From: Blastobasis lacticolella
Taxonomy: Eukaryota > Arthropoda > Insecta > Lepidoptera > Blastobasidae
Assembly: GCA_905147135.1 (NCBI GenBank)
Contig: LR990042.1
Location: 10,407,545-10,471,544 of the forward strand
Reading direction: 5' to 3'
Length of the DNA: 64,000 nucleotides
The notes under the pieces were generated by a model. It ran no database searches. It was not told the origin of the DNA and was given only the letters and a program-made list of their open reading frames with translations. Of this stretch, positions 24,600-36,795 are shown in pieces. Both the position numbers and the translations under genes were made by a program. Every line of letters begins with the position of its first letter. The first letter of the stretch is position 1.

Positions 24600-25640
24600 C
24601 TTGCTGATTCGTTCTCCACTGGTTAAATGCTTCATGACTTATTTTACTTTATGAAATATATAGGTTACCTTTTATGAAATCATAAACTAGTAAACATTAA
24701 TTTAAATTTAGGAACAACAATTAAATAGTAAACCCTATGATTAAACGGAAGTTGTTTCTCATAATTTAAATTTAAAATTGGGTGCCACGACCCTTTTGAA
24801 GATTAAATTGGTAGGATTAGGTTACTTCCACATCCGGTTTTTGTTAATTCCTTGGTCGGCTACTTCTTCGAGCTAAATTTATTCCAATAAAATGGAAATG
24901 TGAGGGTAGGATAATATGAGTGAATCTTCTTATTACAATATATTATCGGTTAACCGTTAGCTATGAGATGAGTATCAATGATGAATTGCGGCTTGCGCTA
25001 TGTGTTGTAAACGTGTCCTATAATATAATAAAAATAGTAATCGTGTCTTATATTATCTAAATATCTCTCTCATATAATAAACTAGTAAATAGAAAGTAGA
25101 ATAGTATAGAATTAAGGTTTTCAAGGAAGATTGTCAGAACAAAGCTTATTTCACGGCAAAAATAATCGCTTTCTTTCTTATAGTATAACAAGAAGGCCTC
25201 ATGAAGCATCAGTGAATATTATAGTAACCTATATACAAAATAATAAGATCGCAAATATCTACTATCTACGTATGTAAGCGGCTGGTCGGAGTGCCCATTA
25301 ACCGTTTTAGAGCGCCCTTTACTGCTCCCTCCCTATTTTACCCTCGAGAAGCCTCAGAAATTAAGTACACTTTACTACCAAGTGGTTAATTTTTCGGGTT
25401 CGGTGCTATAACAACTTAATATGTTGTGTTATGAACTGAGCAAATGTTTACTAACTACGCCTTTTTTAACTGCTGGTAATAGCTACATACTCGTATAAGG
25501 TAAGAATACTTGGAAACGATTACCGAGGTACTATGAATTAACGATGTTGTTTTCCTCTCGTTTCATAGAGTTGATCTCATTTTTTTATAGACATAGACAA
25601 ATTCTTTTGCCACATAGCTACTATGGAAGTAATGCGGAAA
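24600..25640. other. No gene seen
   Basis: AT-rich sequence with no coding signature and no recognised repeat. Confidence 0.35.
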
Positions 25641-25649
25641 CATAATATC

Positions 25650-25935
25650 TAAATAATCATCATCCGAACGATTAATTCCGGCTTCTGCCGATTTTCGGCA
25701 TCCTCAAGTCGTAAGCCGTCGGCTCTCGTGTCCGACTCTGCGATATCAATCGTTTCTTGGGTCCGTAGGACCTCTTTCGTGATACAGGCAGGCTTAGGCA
25801 CCTATTTCTCACGTATCCTGGGGCATACGCAATACAGAACCAAACCAGCGCAGCCGCGCCTCTTCGATCTTATCCGCGATATCTCTCACGAGACTGCCAC
25901 AGATGTACTCGTTACGCACTCGATCAAGTCACCTT
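25650..25935 (-). pseudogene. RTE-like LINE, C-terminal ORF2 fragment
   Basis: Minus-strand reading gives LDRVRNEYICGSLVRDIADK, IEEARLRWFGSVLRMPQD, then after a frameshift GPKKRLIDIAESDTRADGL and a short gat-rich tail. This is the standard C-terminal segment of RTE-type elements, downstream of RT. It is broken by a stop and a frameshift and is 5'-truncated. Confidence 0.7.
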
Positions 25936-25949
25936 AGTCACCTATATGC

Positions 25950-27050
25950 TATGATGTTATTATTTTCAGAAATGCTGTCAGTAAAATCTATTACTAAAGA
26001 AACGAAAAAGTAATGTTTTTAATCTTTTTGTGCTTGAAATATCTTCATCTAGCGGTCTATAACGGATTTCATTGGCATTCAGTTCGAGGCTCTAATTTAA
26101 ACTATCCTGTGAAATTATATTATTTATCCGGGACTGAAAGCTACTTTAATAGCTACTTTAATTATTTCAAAATATGATGAATGATGAGTTACTCTAAAAA
26201 CATTGTTTTCATTGAGTCATCGTAATATTCCATAACTTCGCATATTTATGGGTACTGCAAGTTGGCATTCGTTCGGAAAAACAAATAGATTTATGCAAAA
26301 CAACTACTGACCGAGGGTCGCAAGACGGCAGTTAACATGTCTGCATTTCTTAAATTCGTGTCGCCAAAGATCCTTTTTCTTATTTTGGGTACTTTCCAAG
26401 AAAATGTGTATCAACACCACCCAACACTAACCCCTTTGAAATACGGTGTTTGCATCGGTGACTAAGGCAGGCAGCAGCGTTTTATGTTGTTTACTTTCAA
26501 CACTGCGACCTCTAGCCTGTCGGCCAAGCAGGGAAATTATAGAGAAGGTCCAAATTCAGTTCTTATATAACTGTTATGGGCTGTTGATGTCAAGACGTGA
26601 TGAATGTAAGTAGGTTATTATTAAAGTATAGTTAAGTAAAACATATTTATTTCAATACACAATTTCAACAAACATTTTCTGTTATTATTAACAGTAATCA
26701 TAAACTTCCGTAAGCGAGTAAAATGTTTTTTATCATTTTGAGAAGTCTAGATGAAAGCAAAATAACTCAATCATGTAAGGACTCGTATTTGGCACTCGAT
26801 ATGTTGACATGCGATAATGTATTGACTGACGCCTTAGCTTTAGCAATGAGTCAATATCGTGGCAATAAACACATGGCTTTTATGGCCGCCCATGAAGAAG
26901 GCATATAATCGTAAATTCTCGTATTGGTTAATGCCAGCTGAAGTATTAGGACACAAGTGATAACGATGAGTTCCTTTACGACTGGAGTACATTCACAAAA
27001 CTAGAAAGAGTACAACGCTAACTAGTTATATTAAATGGTCATTCCCAAAA
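25950..27050. other. No gene seen
   Basis: No supported gene or recognised repeat. A 61-codon open frame at 26,723 has no recognisable features. Confidence 0.35.
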
Positions 27051-27059
27051 TTCCTTACC

Positions 27060-27100
27060 GTACCTTAACCACTCGGCCATCGACGCCTCTACGTCTATAC
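27060..27100 (-). repeat. tRNA-headed SINE, A-box fragment
   Basis: On the minus strand 'gaggcgtcgatggccgagtg' followed by 'gttaaggta' is a tRNA-type A box, related to the SINE heads at 33,985-34,075 and 57,955-58,020. No B box follows. Confidence 0.4.
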
Positions 27101-27419
27101 TTACTCTAACGAAATCAACTTTAGGCCTTACAAAATAGCTTAGGTATATTCTAGGTACATATACGTAGGTATATTGTTTGAGCTTGACAAGCTTGTTTTG
27201 CCAAAGGCTATGGTAGGATTGTTTACAGAATGTAGACGTAGATGAAATGGACTACATTTACCACTTACTATCAAGTAGGATACCTGCTCGTTCGTTACCG
27301 AGAATGCGTCAATAAGTACTTACTTGGTAACTACGTAAAACATTGGGTTTAGAGTACCTGAGTTCTCACGTTAAATAGTCTAAGAACCGGACAAACGCAA
27401 GTAGACTTTATATCCGTAT

Positions 27420-27665
27420 TTGTATCCCGTAACAGTCCACTGCAGGACTTAGGGCCTCTCCCACGAAAAGGGAGGTTACTGCGATAATCTCCACGCTTGG
27501 CAGGCGGGTTGGAGATCGCAGTGTTTAAATATAACAATGGAAAGCTGCTGCCCATTTTCCTGACTACGGAGGCTCTTGATCTTTAGTCTCGAAAACATTA
27601 GTCGCCTTATACGACACCCATGAGTGTAATGGGATGGTGCTGTTCTATTCTGCCGGACACCACAC
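27420..27665 (-). repeat. SINE-like/LINE-3' repeat, near full-length copy
   Basis: Contains 'gtaacagtccactgcaggac', 'tctccacgcttggcaggcgg', 'aacattagtcgccttatacg' and 'ccggacaccacacggcc'. It closely matches 48,097-48,352. Confidence 0.7.
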
Positions 27666-28105
27666 GGCCAATTTTCTACACCTAACATTAATTTAGAAGT
27701 AGAGCTTGGCTTTACGACTGTTTAAATATTGAAAGCAAAATAACCTACTTGTGCAGTAAGATTCTGTAAGATTCGTTCTTGCTAAATTTGATGATTTAGG
27801 TCAACGGAAGGAAATGCTGAGATACATGTTTACTCTATTTTTACAAGCTTTCGTTATGTTTGTTTATTTGTGTGTGTTGGTACAAACTTGCAACTGAATT
27901 TTGTTAAATTGTTATCCCTAGACTATTGATCAAAAATTTTGCATTTACGTTTGGGTTTGGATGACAATGGGAATTGTTTTTATGCAGCCACTGAAACAAA
28001 TTGCTGAGTGGAATACAAAAAAATAAAATGAAGTCATTCTAAATTCAGAATATCGGACGACCCGAGATTCAAATAAAGAGATGGCGCACAAAATTTTCTT
28101 TTTCA

Positions 28106-28510
28106 CTATGCAGGGTACCGATTCTGGTGTGCAGTGCAGTTGTTATTATGTTGAAATGTAACTGTGATGTTACTATAACTACGTCGTGGTATCGAGTCAG
28201 TCCCAGCAGCATCCCAGTTAAATTGCAGTTAAATCATTGTTCGACCTTTGACACGTTTTCGTTGACAGAATTGAAGGCAGTTTGACAACTAAGAAAGATA
28301 CAACTTAGTAATTTATTTATTTATTTGTAACAACAGCCATATAAAACCATAATGCAACTAAAGTACCAGAAAACGAATTGTGGAAAAGTTCGAACTCATG
28401 AAAGTTGCAACTCAATCTGTCATTTGAATAACAATCACACGTGTGACATGCGATGCAATTGTAATGTTATTGCAACTGAGACGATTTCCGTACCAGAATC
28501 GAAGCCCTGA
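28106..28510. mobile_element. MITE-like element with CAGGG ends, copy 1
   Basis: The start 'cagggtaccgattctggt' and the end (complement of 'cagggcttcgattctggt') form imperfect terminal inverted repeats. The whole ~400 bp recurs at 46,660-47,062 in the same orientation with scattered substitutions. CAGGG-type ends are seen in hAT-like MITEs, but no 8-bp target duplication could be confirmed. No ORF. Confidence 0.65.
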
Positions 28511-28674
28511 TATCAAACGTATGCAATTTATTGAGAGGAATACGACAAATACAAAATACATAAAAAAAATTTTTGTTAGAATACCACTCTTATACTTAAT
28601 TTATTTGTTGTTGCTCGTTAAACATACCTACATATTTTATACAATATTTTGCTTTTATTTACAATAACTCTATT

Positions 28675-28770
28675 TTTTATTGCCTAAGGAGGCACACGGA
28701 CAAACGGTCCACCTGATTGAAATCGGCCACCATCGTCCAGGACTTCTGCTACCTAAGTGGAGCGGATGAG
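28675..28770 (-). repeat. LINE 3' tail fragment
   Basis: 'caaacggtccacctgattga' and 'ggccaccatcgtccagga' are a diverged minus-strand copy of the LINE tail found at 39,040 and 59,810. Confidence 0.45.
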
Positions 28771-28896
28771 GTGCCGGCCTTTGAGCTACCATTACGGCCT
28801 ATTGAATAACCCCATATTATAGTGCAATAATAGACACAGGTCAAATTCGATGTTCTAAAATTATCTCCTGTCCTCAATGGCTGAAGTATAGTTACG

Positions 28897-29313
28897 GTGT
28901 CGTGTGATGGCTACAATTTAGTTTGCCCATACGTTACTGACAACGCAGTTACCACGAGTTATAGCCGAAGGGGTGTAACCGTAAATCCCGTATCAGTACG
29001 CCAACGGGCCTCGGTCACACGGAATAACATCGCATTTATTTATAACCTTATTTGTCCGCTCACTTGGCGTTACAGAGCGAGAAGCTTTGTCAAACCTTAT
29101 TCCACTGGTATTCTCCTCTCGTTACGCGATAACCGGACATTTGAAATGAAACCCTTTCCACGGATTAATCGCGGGTTTTTCTTTATCACTTTATCCAGAC
29201 GTTGCGATCACTGTACAGTGGGTAATTTTGTTCATGTGCACACTAATCTGACATTTGTTTTTGAAATTAAGCCTAAAACTTTCATAAATAGTTTATCTAA
29301 GTTTCAGGTGTAA
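28897..29313 (+). other. 138-codon open frame, unrecognised
   Basis: One of the longest non-repeat open frames here. The sequence has no recognised motif, no signal peptide, and no convincing splice sites at its edges. The flanking sequence carries LINE tail and RTE fragments, so it may be repeat-derived. Reported only because of its length. Confidence 0.2.
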
Positions 29314-29589
29314 TAAACCAGAACAGCACAGTCACAATAATAGAGAGTTAAGAAGTTAAACTACGAACACGTTACAAGTTGCTTTGAGGATCCGTGGAAC
29401 GCAGAACACACTGGTGGCATCCTGAGATCTGGCGGTATGATGATGAGTATGGTCTGTGATCTAATTACAGGATCCCATTCAAGTCTCATTTACAAGTTGG
29501 CACGATCGAGGGTTAAAGCGCCACAGAACATCCCCACGTGCCGCTATTCAAATTACCCTAGCGTTAACATGATATGCGATGACTATATA

Positions 29590-29760
29590 TGTCCAACGTG
29601 TAAAAAAGTGGAAGCAGGTACTTGAGAACGGATCTCTGAAGATTAATGTGGCGAAGACAGGGAGAATCATGGCCTGCATCAATGCAGATCCCTAAGATCG
29701 AAGGCAAAGACGAAGTCAAGCGCAAGGGATCAGGTCAGATACAAGGAATCTATTCTAAGC
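29590..29760 (+). pseudogene. RTE-like LINE, RT thumb fragment
   Basis: Translation gives KWKQVLENGSLKINVAKTGR, close to the 'W...L...GLKIN..KTE' segment after the YADD motif of RTE-type RTs. It is interrupted by stops, and the remainder of RT is missing. Confidence 0.5.
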
Positions 29761-29934
29761 GTAAAGTCAATCGCGATTTTAAAGCCCGAAAAACATACGT
29801 CTGTCTGAAATCTTGTGATTGAATCACATAAACAAATGGTACTACTACTTTGAGTAGGATCTCAATTATCGAAATTTTGTTTAATGCTCATAAAAATCGG
29901 TCTCTTTCATATAAATACCGTGTAGTAGGTTTAA

Positions 29935-30545
29935 AACATTAATTAGCTAAAACACTCATTAGGCCTTTAATACCTATTTTAAAAATTAATTATTCCTATA
30001 TCTACCTACCTATATTAATAACCTAATCCTCTAAACCTCTCTTAGCTAAAGGTCTGCTAAAATACAGATTGGCATCATCATGTTGTCGCTCTGATGAATT
30101 TATAGCCAAAACATAAAATCGCTTGTAGCCAAGTCTCTTAAAAATGTTTAAGATGGAGTTCCAAGGCAAATAATAATAATAAATAATCGTAGACTAATTC
30201 ACACAGCGTCATCTAGCCTCAAACTAAGAATGGTGCATCCCCTTAGCCTATCCTATTCAGGATAAAAGTCAAGAATGGAGTCACGAGCCAATCACAATCA
30301 ATCAAACCATATCTGCTACGCCATGTAATGTTTTGTGTGTAACATGGCGCAGCGGACCCGGCTTCACAAAGCGAATAAAATCGGCTGTTCATGTGGCGGC
30401 GGCCATGTTTGTCACTAATATAGGTTTACCAAAGCTTTAAAGGCCTTCTATGAATTATGAAGTCGATAATGAACGATTAAGCGCTATTTTAGCAAGGTTA
30501 AAACCTTTTATTAACCTCCCATAACTTCTTATGAATAAGACTAAA
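29935..30545 (+). repeat. Dispersed repeat, copy 2, with internal insertions
   Basis: Matches 23,910-24,300 block by block but is about 200 bp longer. The extra sequence includes a reversed LINE tail (30,170-30,240) and a segment around 30,300-30,370. Confidence 0.6.
30170..30240 (-). repeat. LINE/SINE tail, reversed copy of 11,735-11,815
   Basis: 'cagcgtcatctagcctcaaa' is the complement of the tail 'tttggggttagatggcgctg' at 11,755-11,780, with the tattatt run at its other end. It appears inserted into the larger repeat. Confidence 0.5.
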
Positions 30546-31204
30546 TATCTGTAAATATGACGTATGGCAATAATAAAGCACAAAGGGAAAATGGACTACC
30601 ACATGATCGAGACTGAGGATCGAGATATTATTTTTGACGTTTTCAAAAAAACTTCCTTTTAGCGTTTGAATATTTGCCCTAGACTATAAAGGCTTTCACA
30701 TTCATTAGACGCAAGATGGATGCAATTGGGTATACTCACAAAAAGGGACTAACAATTATTTTCTTGGCGAAACAAAAACCAAAGACAGTAAATTAAGTTA
30801 CGCAATTCGGGCTAACGTCGAGACCAAGCACAATAAAGTGAACTCGCAACAGAGTTACAGAAACACAAATAGGCAAAGTTTTGATTTACGCAGCGTTTCA
30901 CCTCAGTTAAAACATCAGAAATTGATGTGAAATTCAGATCTGACTTGGCATCGAACAAAACTTTATAGTAAACGAAGTTTGTTTTCTGAAACTCGGACAT
31001 AAAGATTAAACACGGATACAGTACAAATCTCAAGTTCTAGAATTAAATGTATATAGGGTTTAAAGTTTAAATATGAAGTTGACGTTTTTCGCCCATGTTA
31101 TTTATTCACAATTATTGTATTGTACATAAAACACGTAACAGATAATAACTGACTTTGAGAATAGAGTATGTGTAAATGCTGATAAAACAATTAAAATAAA
31201 TTTA

Positions 31205-31335
31205 ATATTTAAAGACCTAATATTATAAAGACAAAAGCATAAAACTCTGTCTCTCTGTTTCGTTTTCACCCATAAACCGCTAGACCAATTTGTATAAAAT
31301 TTGGAAAACATAGCATGAATGGCAACCTAGAGAAG
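31205..31335 (+). repeat. Dispersed 'attataaagacaaaag' repeat fragment
   Basis: 'accgctagaccaatttgtat' and 'aaaatttggaaaacatag' resemble the widespread short element whose other fragment is at 57,400-57,535. No ORF. Confidence 0.45.
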
Positions 31336-31566
31336 GAGATAAGTAAGCTATTTAGTAAGGGGGGCCACTGAAAACCAGCGTCACGGCAACTGTCGTGGCA
31401 TATGCTGTGTGTGGCCCCATTGCACTTTCCACATGGCACAAGTAACGAGATTAGAGTATCTTTTTTTTTTCTTGTTTTGTTTATGTGTCTGTTTCATTAT
31501 AGGTATTCTTTAAATTTCATTTTAAGAATTTTGTGCTGTGTTTGAGTGTAATAAATTTGTTTTACT

Positions 31567-32210
31567 TTACTTTACTTTACATTTTTTATACCGCAATTCA
31601 TTGTAGTTCCCAAGGGAACACTGCATAACCTTAGTTATAGATTAATCGGACGAAGTTGCTAGCAAAAGCCAGTTTAATATATAATTCCTACATATACTTA
31701 TTTATATTATTCTGAGGTACACACCTACACATATAATTACAAAATTCCCACCTTTTACAGCGTCGACCACTAAAGTTTCTTTCAGTATTCACTAGCGGGG
31801 TTACTAGGTCGAAGTGAGTACTTTGCCAGCGCGCATTTCACTTTTAACCCCAACTCTATTCATTGCAACCGAAATAAATCCCCGAATTTAATTAAAGTGT
31901 TTTCAAAGTTTTCATGTCAAGGTCGAATTGCGGCGGGGAAAAGCGATTTCAACTTAAAGTACCAATTATATGGTAGGGCGTACTTCGTAGATTTGTACTT
32001 TATAGCTTACTAGTGGACCCGGCGCGACTTCGTTCGCGGACACCTGCTTTACCCCTACTTACCCTTTTTTCTTGCTTATAAACCTTCCTCGTGAATCGCT
32101 CTATGTATTGTTGAAAACCGCATCAAAATCCGTTGCGTAGTTTCAAAGATTTAAGCATACAAAGGGACATAGGGACAGAGAAAGCGACTTTGTTTTATAC
32201 TATGTAGTGA
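31567..32210 (+). repeat. 644-bp tandem duplication, copy 1
   Basis: Directly followed by an almost identical second copy (32,211-32,854). One difference was seen by eye: 'gtgagtactttg' here, 'gtgagtcctttg' there. The copy starts inside a (tttac)n run, and its last ~200 bp are a dispersed element starting 'actagtggacccggcgcgac'. Confidence 0.9.
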
Positions 32211-32854
32211 TTACTTTACTTTACATTTTTTATACCGCAATTCATTGTAGTTCCCAAGGGAACACTGCATAACCTTAGTTATAGATTAATCGGACGAAGT
32301 TGCTAGCAAAAGCCAGTTTAATATATAATTCCTACATATACTTATTTATATTATTCTGAGGTACACACCTACACATATAATTACAAAATTCCCACCTTTT
32401 ACAGCGTCGACCACTAAAGTTTCTTTCAGTATTCACTAGCGGGGTTACTAGGTCGAAGTGAGTCCTTTGCCAGCGCGCATTTCACTTTTAACCCCAACTC
32501 TATTCATTGCAACCGAAATAAATCCCCGAATTTAATTAAAGTGTTTTCAAAGTTTTCATGTCAAGGTCGAATTGCGGCGGGGAAAAGCGATTTCAACTTA
32601 AAGTACCAATTATATGGTAGGGCGTACTTCGTAGATTTGTACTTTATAGCTTACTAGTGGACCCGGCGCGACTTCGTTCGCGGACACCTGCTTTACCCCT
32701 ACTTACCCTTTTTTCTTGCTTATAAACCTTCCTCGTGAATCGCTCTATGTATTGTTGAAAACCGCATCAAAATCCGTTGCGTAGTTTCAAAGATTTAAGC
32801 ATACAAAGGGACATAGGGACAGAGAAAGCGACTTTGTTTTATACTATGTAGTGA
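32211..32854 (+). repeat. 644-bp tandem duplication, copy 2
   Basis: Offset from copy 1 by exactly 644 bp over its whole length. Both copies end in 'tatactatgtagtga'. The near identity means a recent event, unless it is an assembly artefact. Confidence 0.9.
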
Positions 32855-33739
32855 CTACGTTGTTTTGGTTTAGTTTTGAGAAATTTGTATTCGTATATTA
32901 CTTGTGTAGGTACTACCGAACCGCTCAAACTTTCTTGTGACTCATTCAGTCTTGTCTAACAATATCCGCAGTCATCTGAAAGACACACGTAGCAGGACCA
33001 TTTTATAGCATATTGTAGTATACATTTTCATATATCCATTTAATCTACTCATTTTATAGTATATTGCGTATCCATTTGTTGTATATAACATTAAATAAAA
33101 TACAAAATATTCTCATTTACAAAACACTTAGGCAAATTGTTCGAAATCCCGTATAGTAACTGGATAATCCGAATTTGAGTACACAGTACCGATTGAACAT
33201 CCAATTAAAGAGCGTTTTGCCAAATACAGATGGTGATTTTATTTCACAATTAAAAATAAAATTTCAGTGGTAGGTATATAAATAGAATATTTGAATATTT
33301 AAATCAACTAGTATTTGAAGAAAGCCTGCCTATTATAGTTTAGTAGAGCTGGTAATCTTTAAAGATCTCTACCATTCTTTATAAAAAGTATGTGTGTTCA
33401 CGTTCACGGTGCGTATTCTTTGAGTAGTAAGTGTTGGGTAGGAGTTTTGTTATTTCATTGGTTCGCTAATTTGTTTTTAAAGTGCTAATTATTTGTTACT
33501 TTTTTATCATGACATTTGATATTTCGTGTGCCTACGGAATTTGAATCGGCTATCTACCTAAGATATTTAGATACGGCGTCAAAGGAGCATCGGTATACTC
33601 AATAGAATATTCAAGTCATATTAAGATAGAGGATTATCTAAGAAATCGAGTGTTTGAACGCTTTTGTTGAAATAAGTTCAAGTGAGGACGTGAAAATTAC
33701 GTCTTTATTCACGCAGCAAGACACATAAATAAAAATCAT

Positions 33740-34072
33740 CTTGACATTAATTTCTCGGTTGTGCTCATGCACGAGGGCCCAGGGCCCGCCTTGACCATAA
33801 TCCAGGATTTCACAGATCATTACAGTGGAGTGGCAGACTACCGTGACGCTACTACCAGGGGAACCTGACCAGATTGGATCATGGTTACACATTCAGTCGC
33901 CTGAATGTGCAGGTTACATCACGATGTTTTCCCTCACCGTGAGAGCATCGGTTAGTATTCAACGAATGCGCATAACTAGAAAAGAGTCATTGATACATGG
34001 CGGCAGTTTGATTCGAACCTGGTACCTCTCCACATACCGTCCACTAGGCCACCGACGCTCCTTACACTATTA
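33740..34072 (-). mobile_element. tRNA-headed SINE
   Basis: On the minus strand the head reads 'aaggagcgtcggtggcctag' (A box) and then 'aggttcgaatcaaactgc' (B box), 35-45 bp apart as in tRNA-derived promoters. A ~250-bp body follows. Related heads lie at 57,955 and 27,060. It carries no protein and would depend on a partner LINE. The 3' limit is approximate. Confidence 0.65.
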
Positions 34073-35078
34073 ATAAATAGAGTATATACAGCAGTTTCCG
34101 TAAAGCAGATAGTTTTATGAGTAGAATAGTTTTCATGGCGCATAACCTCTGCTTTTGTTGTAAAGCTCTTGTATGAAAAAAGTTTTGGACGTTCTCATTA
34201 TGGCCAACATTCGAAGTTTTGCCACAGACCATCTATTACCTACTATTATCGTTATACTCACAGGATTCAAGTTATACTGTGACAGTGATTTTGTGTGATT
34301 TTTCCTGGACATAATATTTTCCATAACAAAGTAAGCAAAAGTTGATCGCGTTTGTAGCCCTACCATTCCATACAAAATTGTCATATCACATGATTGTGAC
34401 AGATGCTATAATGGCGAGCGTGTATGAAATGACATACTGGCGAATGGTTTTGAACACAATCTTTTTCTTGTTTGGTTGGACGCACTTTACTTACGAACTC
34501 GTAGGTATTCAAGATTTAGAGCGGACACGCGGTCTGAAATGAATGAATGAAGGAATGAAACATTCTTTTGCTTATACATAAAATAAAACAAAAACAGAGG
34601 AAAATAAGATAAGCAACCAGCGGCCTTATCGCTTAAAGCGATTTCTTCCAGGCAACCTTAGACACCTAGAAACAGAATATATTCTATAGTATATTAATAT
34701 ATTATAATATACTGTAGGATAGGTGGTAAGTCTGTGGCATATTTCATTAATAGTAATAAACCTATATCACTAAAATACATGCTATAAATACATAATACCT
34801 ACTTATTAAACATTACAAAATAATATAAAGATGGTAAAAAGAAAAACATATTTTGATGTTTATCATGTATCCGCCTATGAGTAAGGTGAGACGATGATGA
34901 TGATGGATCCCTATGTGACAGTCTTGAGAAAGTGCGCTTTAACCAGCTTTTTGAAGGTTGGTAAGGTTTTTGCTAGACGGACGCCTGCTGTGTGGGTATG
35001 TCTATATAACGTAATATAAGACAATGACCGTAGAACGCGACCGCGGACCGCATGACCACATGACCGCTCTATGTCTGA

Positions 35079-35144
35079 AAGATCCTTGAGTATAAAAACC
35101 TTTCTGTGTATTAACACAGAAAGGTTTTTATACTCAAGGATCTT
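35079..35144. repeat. Perfect palindrome, 31-bp arms, 4-nt loop
   Basis: Left arm 35,079-35,109, loop 'atta', right arm 35,114-35,144. There is no mismatch. The arms contain 'gtataaaaacctttctgtgt' and its complement. Confidence 0.9.
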
Positions 35145-35859
35145 CTAATAATAGAATCTATTAAGATTGACAATGTTTTGTTTAGAAAGATTGGAAAGAT
35201 TATCCTAAGACAATCTCCACTCCGTCTAAAACAGAAAAAACATGCGTAAGTAGAATAAAAAATCATAGTACCTATAATCGTCGATTATTTTAATAAAAAT
35301 AGCGGATAACGGTGGCTGGTAATTGGAACAACCTACTCAATTTAGCATTGAAAATAATTGAACGATGAAAAACAATTCTCATTTAACATTGCAATTATTT
35401 TTCCGGATGAATTACCTATTAATTAATTACTTCTGGCTCTGTGAGTCAGATGAATGAGTATAATTTTAATGAAAACATTTTCCTCTTTATTAGGTACCCC
35501 AATCGAAATATTTAGCTATCACAAATTGCTAGATGGTAATTTCGAATCTAAAGAAATAAAGCAATATCGGAAACTACCAGAAACCGTATTATATTGCTAC
35601 AGACGTGGGTTTGGTCGGCGATATTGAAGACTTAATTGGTATACTTTCAGTGTTGGCGAGCCAGGGCTGTAGCGGCTGTGGTTTACTTATACACCTAATT
35701 AGAAACTACGTGAATTGCTTTTATTGTCTAACTTGCTTCATATTATAAATGCGTAGGTTAGTTTGTAAATTAAAAGAGATGGATGTTTTTATTACTTACT
35801 AGATAACTGACTTTTTTAAATTTTGAAACAACGTAATTCTTCAATACTAAGCTTCAATC

Positions 35860-36210
35860 ATTGATCATCATCAGCCTTTAGATCGTCCGCCCTCGGGTTT
35901 AGGCCTTCTCTAATTTCTTCCACGTTCTACTGAGTTGTTCCCTTCATGCTAAATCTCGCTTCGCCTTATTATGTTTAGACGAGCATCTGAGGTCATTTAG
36001 TTCGCCTCTCGGACGGTCCCGCGTGTTCTCTCTCTGTGGGTTCCAGCGTTCTTCTGACAAATTCTCGTTGCTCATTCTCAGTGTGTCTTGCGCATCTCCT
36101 ACTGTTCGTAATCAACTATCATCATCATCATACAGCCAGAAGACGTCCACAGCTGGGCATAGACCTCCACAAAGGCAGATCCTATGCCATCATTTATTTC
36201 ATAATTGAAG
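35860..36210 (-). pseudogene. Two RTE-like LINE 3' ends
   Basis: Two minus-strand (gat)n tails are present, seen on the plus strand as 'atcatcatcag' near 35,866 and 'atcatcatcatca' near 36,119. The 'gacgtccacagctgggcata' segment is the complement of the usual RTE end 'ggcctatgtcca'. No catalytic domain. Confidence 0.5.
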
Positions 36211-36238
36211 CTCGTTGCATTACGAAATGACAAGCCCT

Positions 36239-36347
36239 GGCCACTTACCTTCATGCCGACTAACAAGCAGAATGATAAAAATACCGCACAAGGTCAGTTG
36301 CCTATTTTTGTCATGCCACTTGTCAGTCGGCATGAAGGTGAGTGGGC
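36239..36347. mobile_element. Small MITE, ~45-bp imperfect inverted arms
   Basis: 'ccacttaccttcatgccgac' (from 36,241) pairs with 'gtcggcatgaaggtgagtgg' (ending about 36,345). The arms extend inward to 'ataaaaata'/'tatttttgtc', with ~19 bp between them. Confidence 0.65.
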
Positions 36348-36446
36348 GCTATAACACTCAGATAGAACTCGATCATTGTTTCTATTTATGACAGTTATGA
36401 ATATGTGACAGCGATTGGACATGTATTGTAGATAAATCGATACTTT

Positions 36447-36795
36447 AAGAGAGGTAGGGCATAGCGGGGTATCCCGTTCTAATTGGTGCTGCCCGACTGG
36501 GGAAGTAGCTCCACCTTACAGAATACCGCAGCTAAACAATACTCTTTTAAATAGTATTGTGTTTCTGCCGGTGAGTAAGGTTTCCAGTGCTCCATGGGGT
36601 GGGAATTTGGGGAACCGTCTTTGGCAGTGGAGGGACATTTGCCTTTTTGCTACCAGAATAACGTGTTATAGAGGTGTGCAACGTATTGGCGATACTCTCG
36701 GTGTTGCTAATGTCTATAGGCAGTGGTGACCACTTTCCATCAGGTGGCCCGCTTGCCTGTTTGCCTACTGCATGACATAAATAAAAAAAACCTTT
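36447..36795 (+). repeat. LINE 3' end with A-rich tail
   Basis: Carries the 'gggcatagcggggtatcc' block shared with 1-105, then 'cagtggtgaccactttccat' and 'cgcttgcctgtttgcctac', ending in 'ataaataaaaaaaa'. The same order appears reversed at 39,040-39,345. No coding frame survives. Confidence 0.65.

Noticed and set aside
28897..29313. 138-codon ORF as a protein-coding gene
   Set aside because: No domain, signal peptide or splice context was seen, and LINE fragments lie on both sides.
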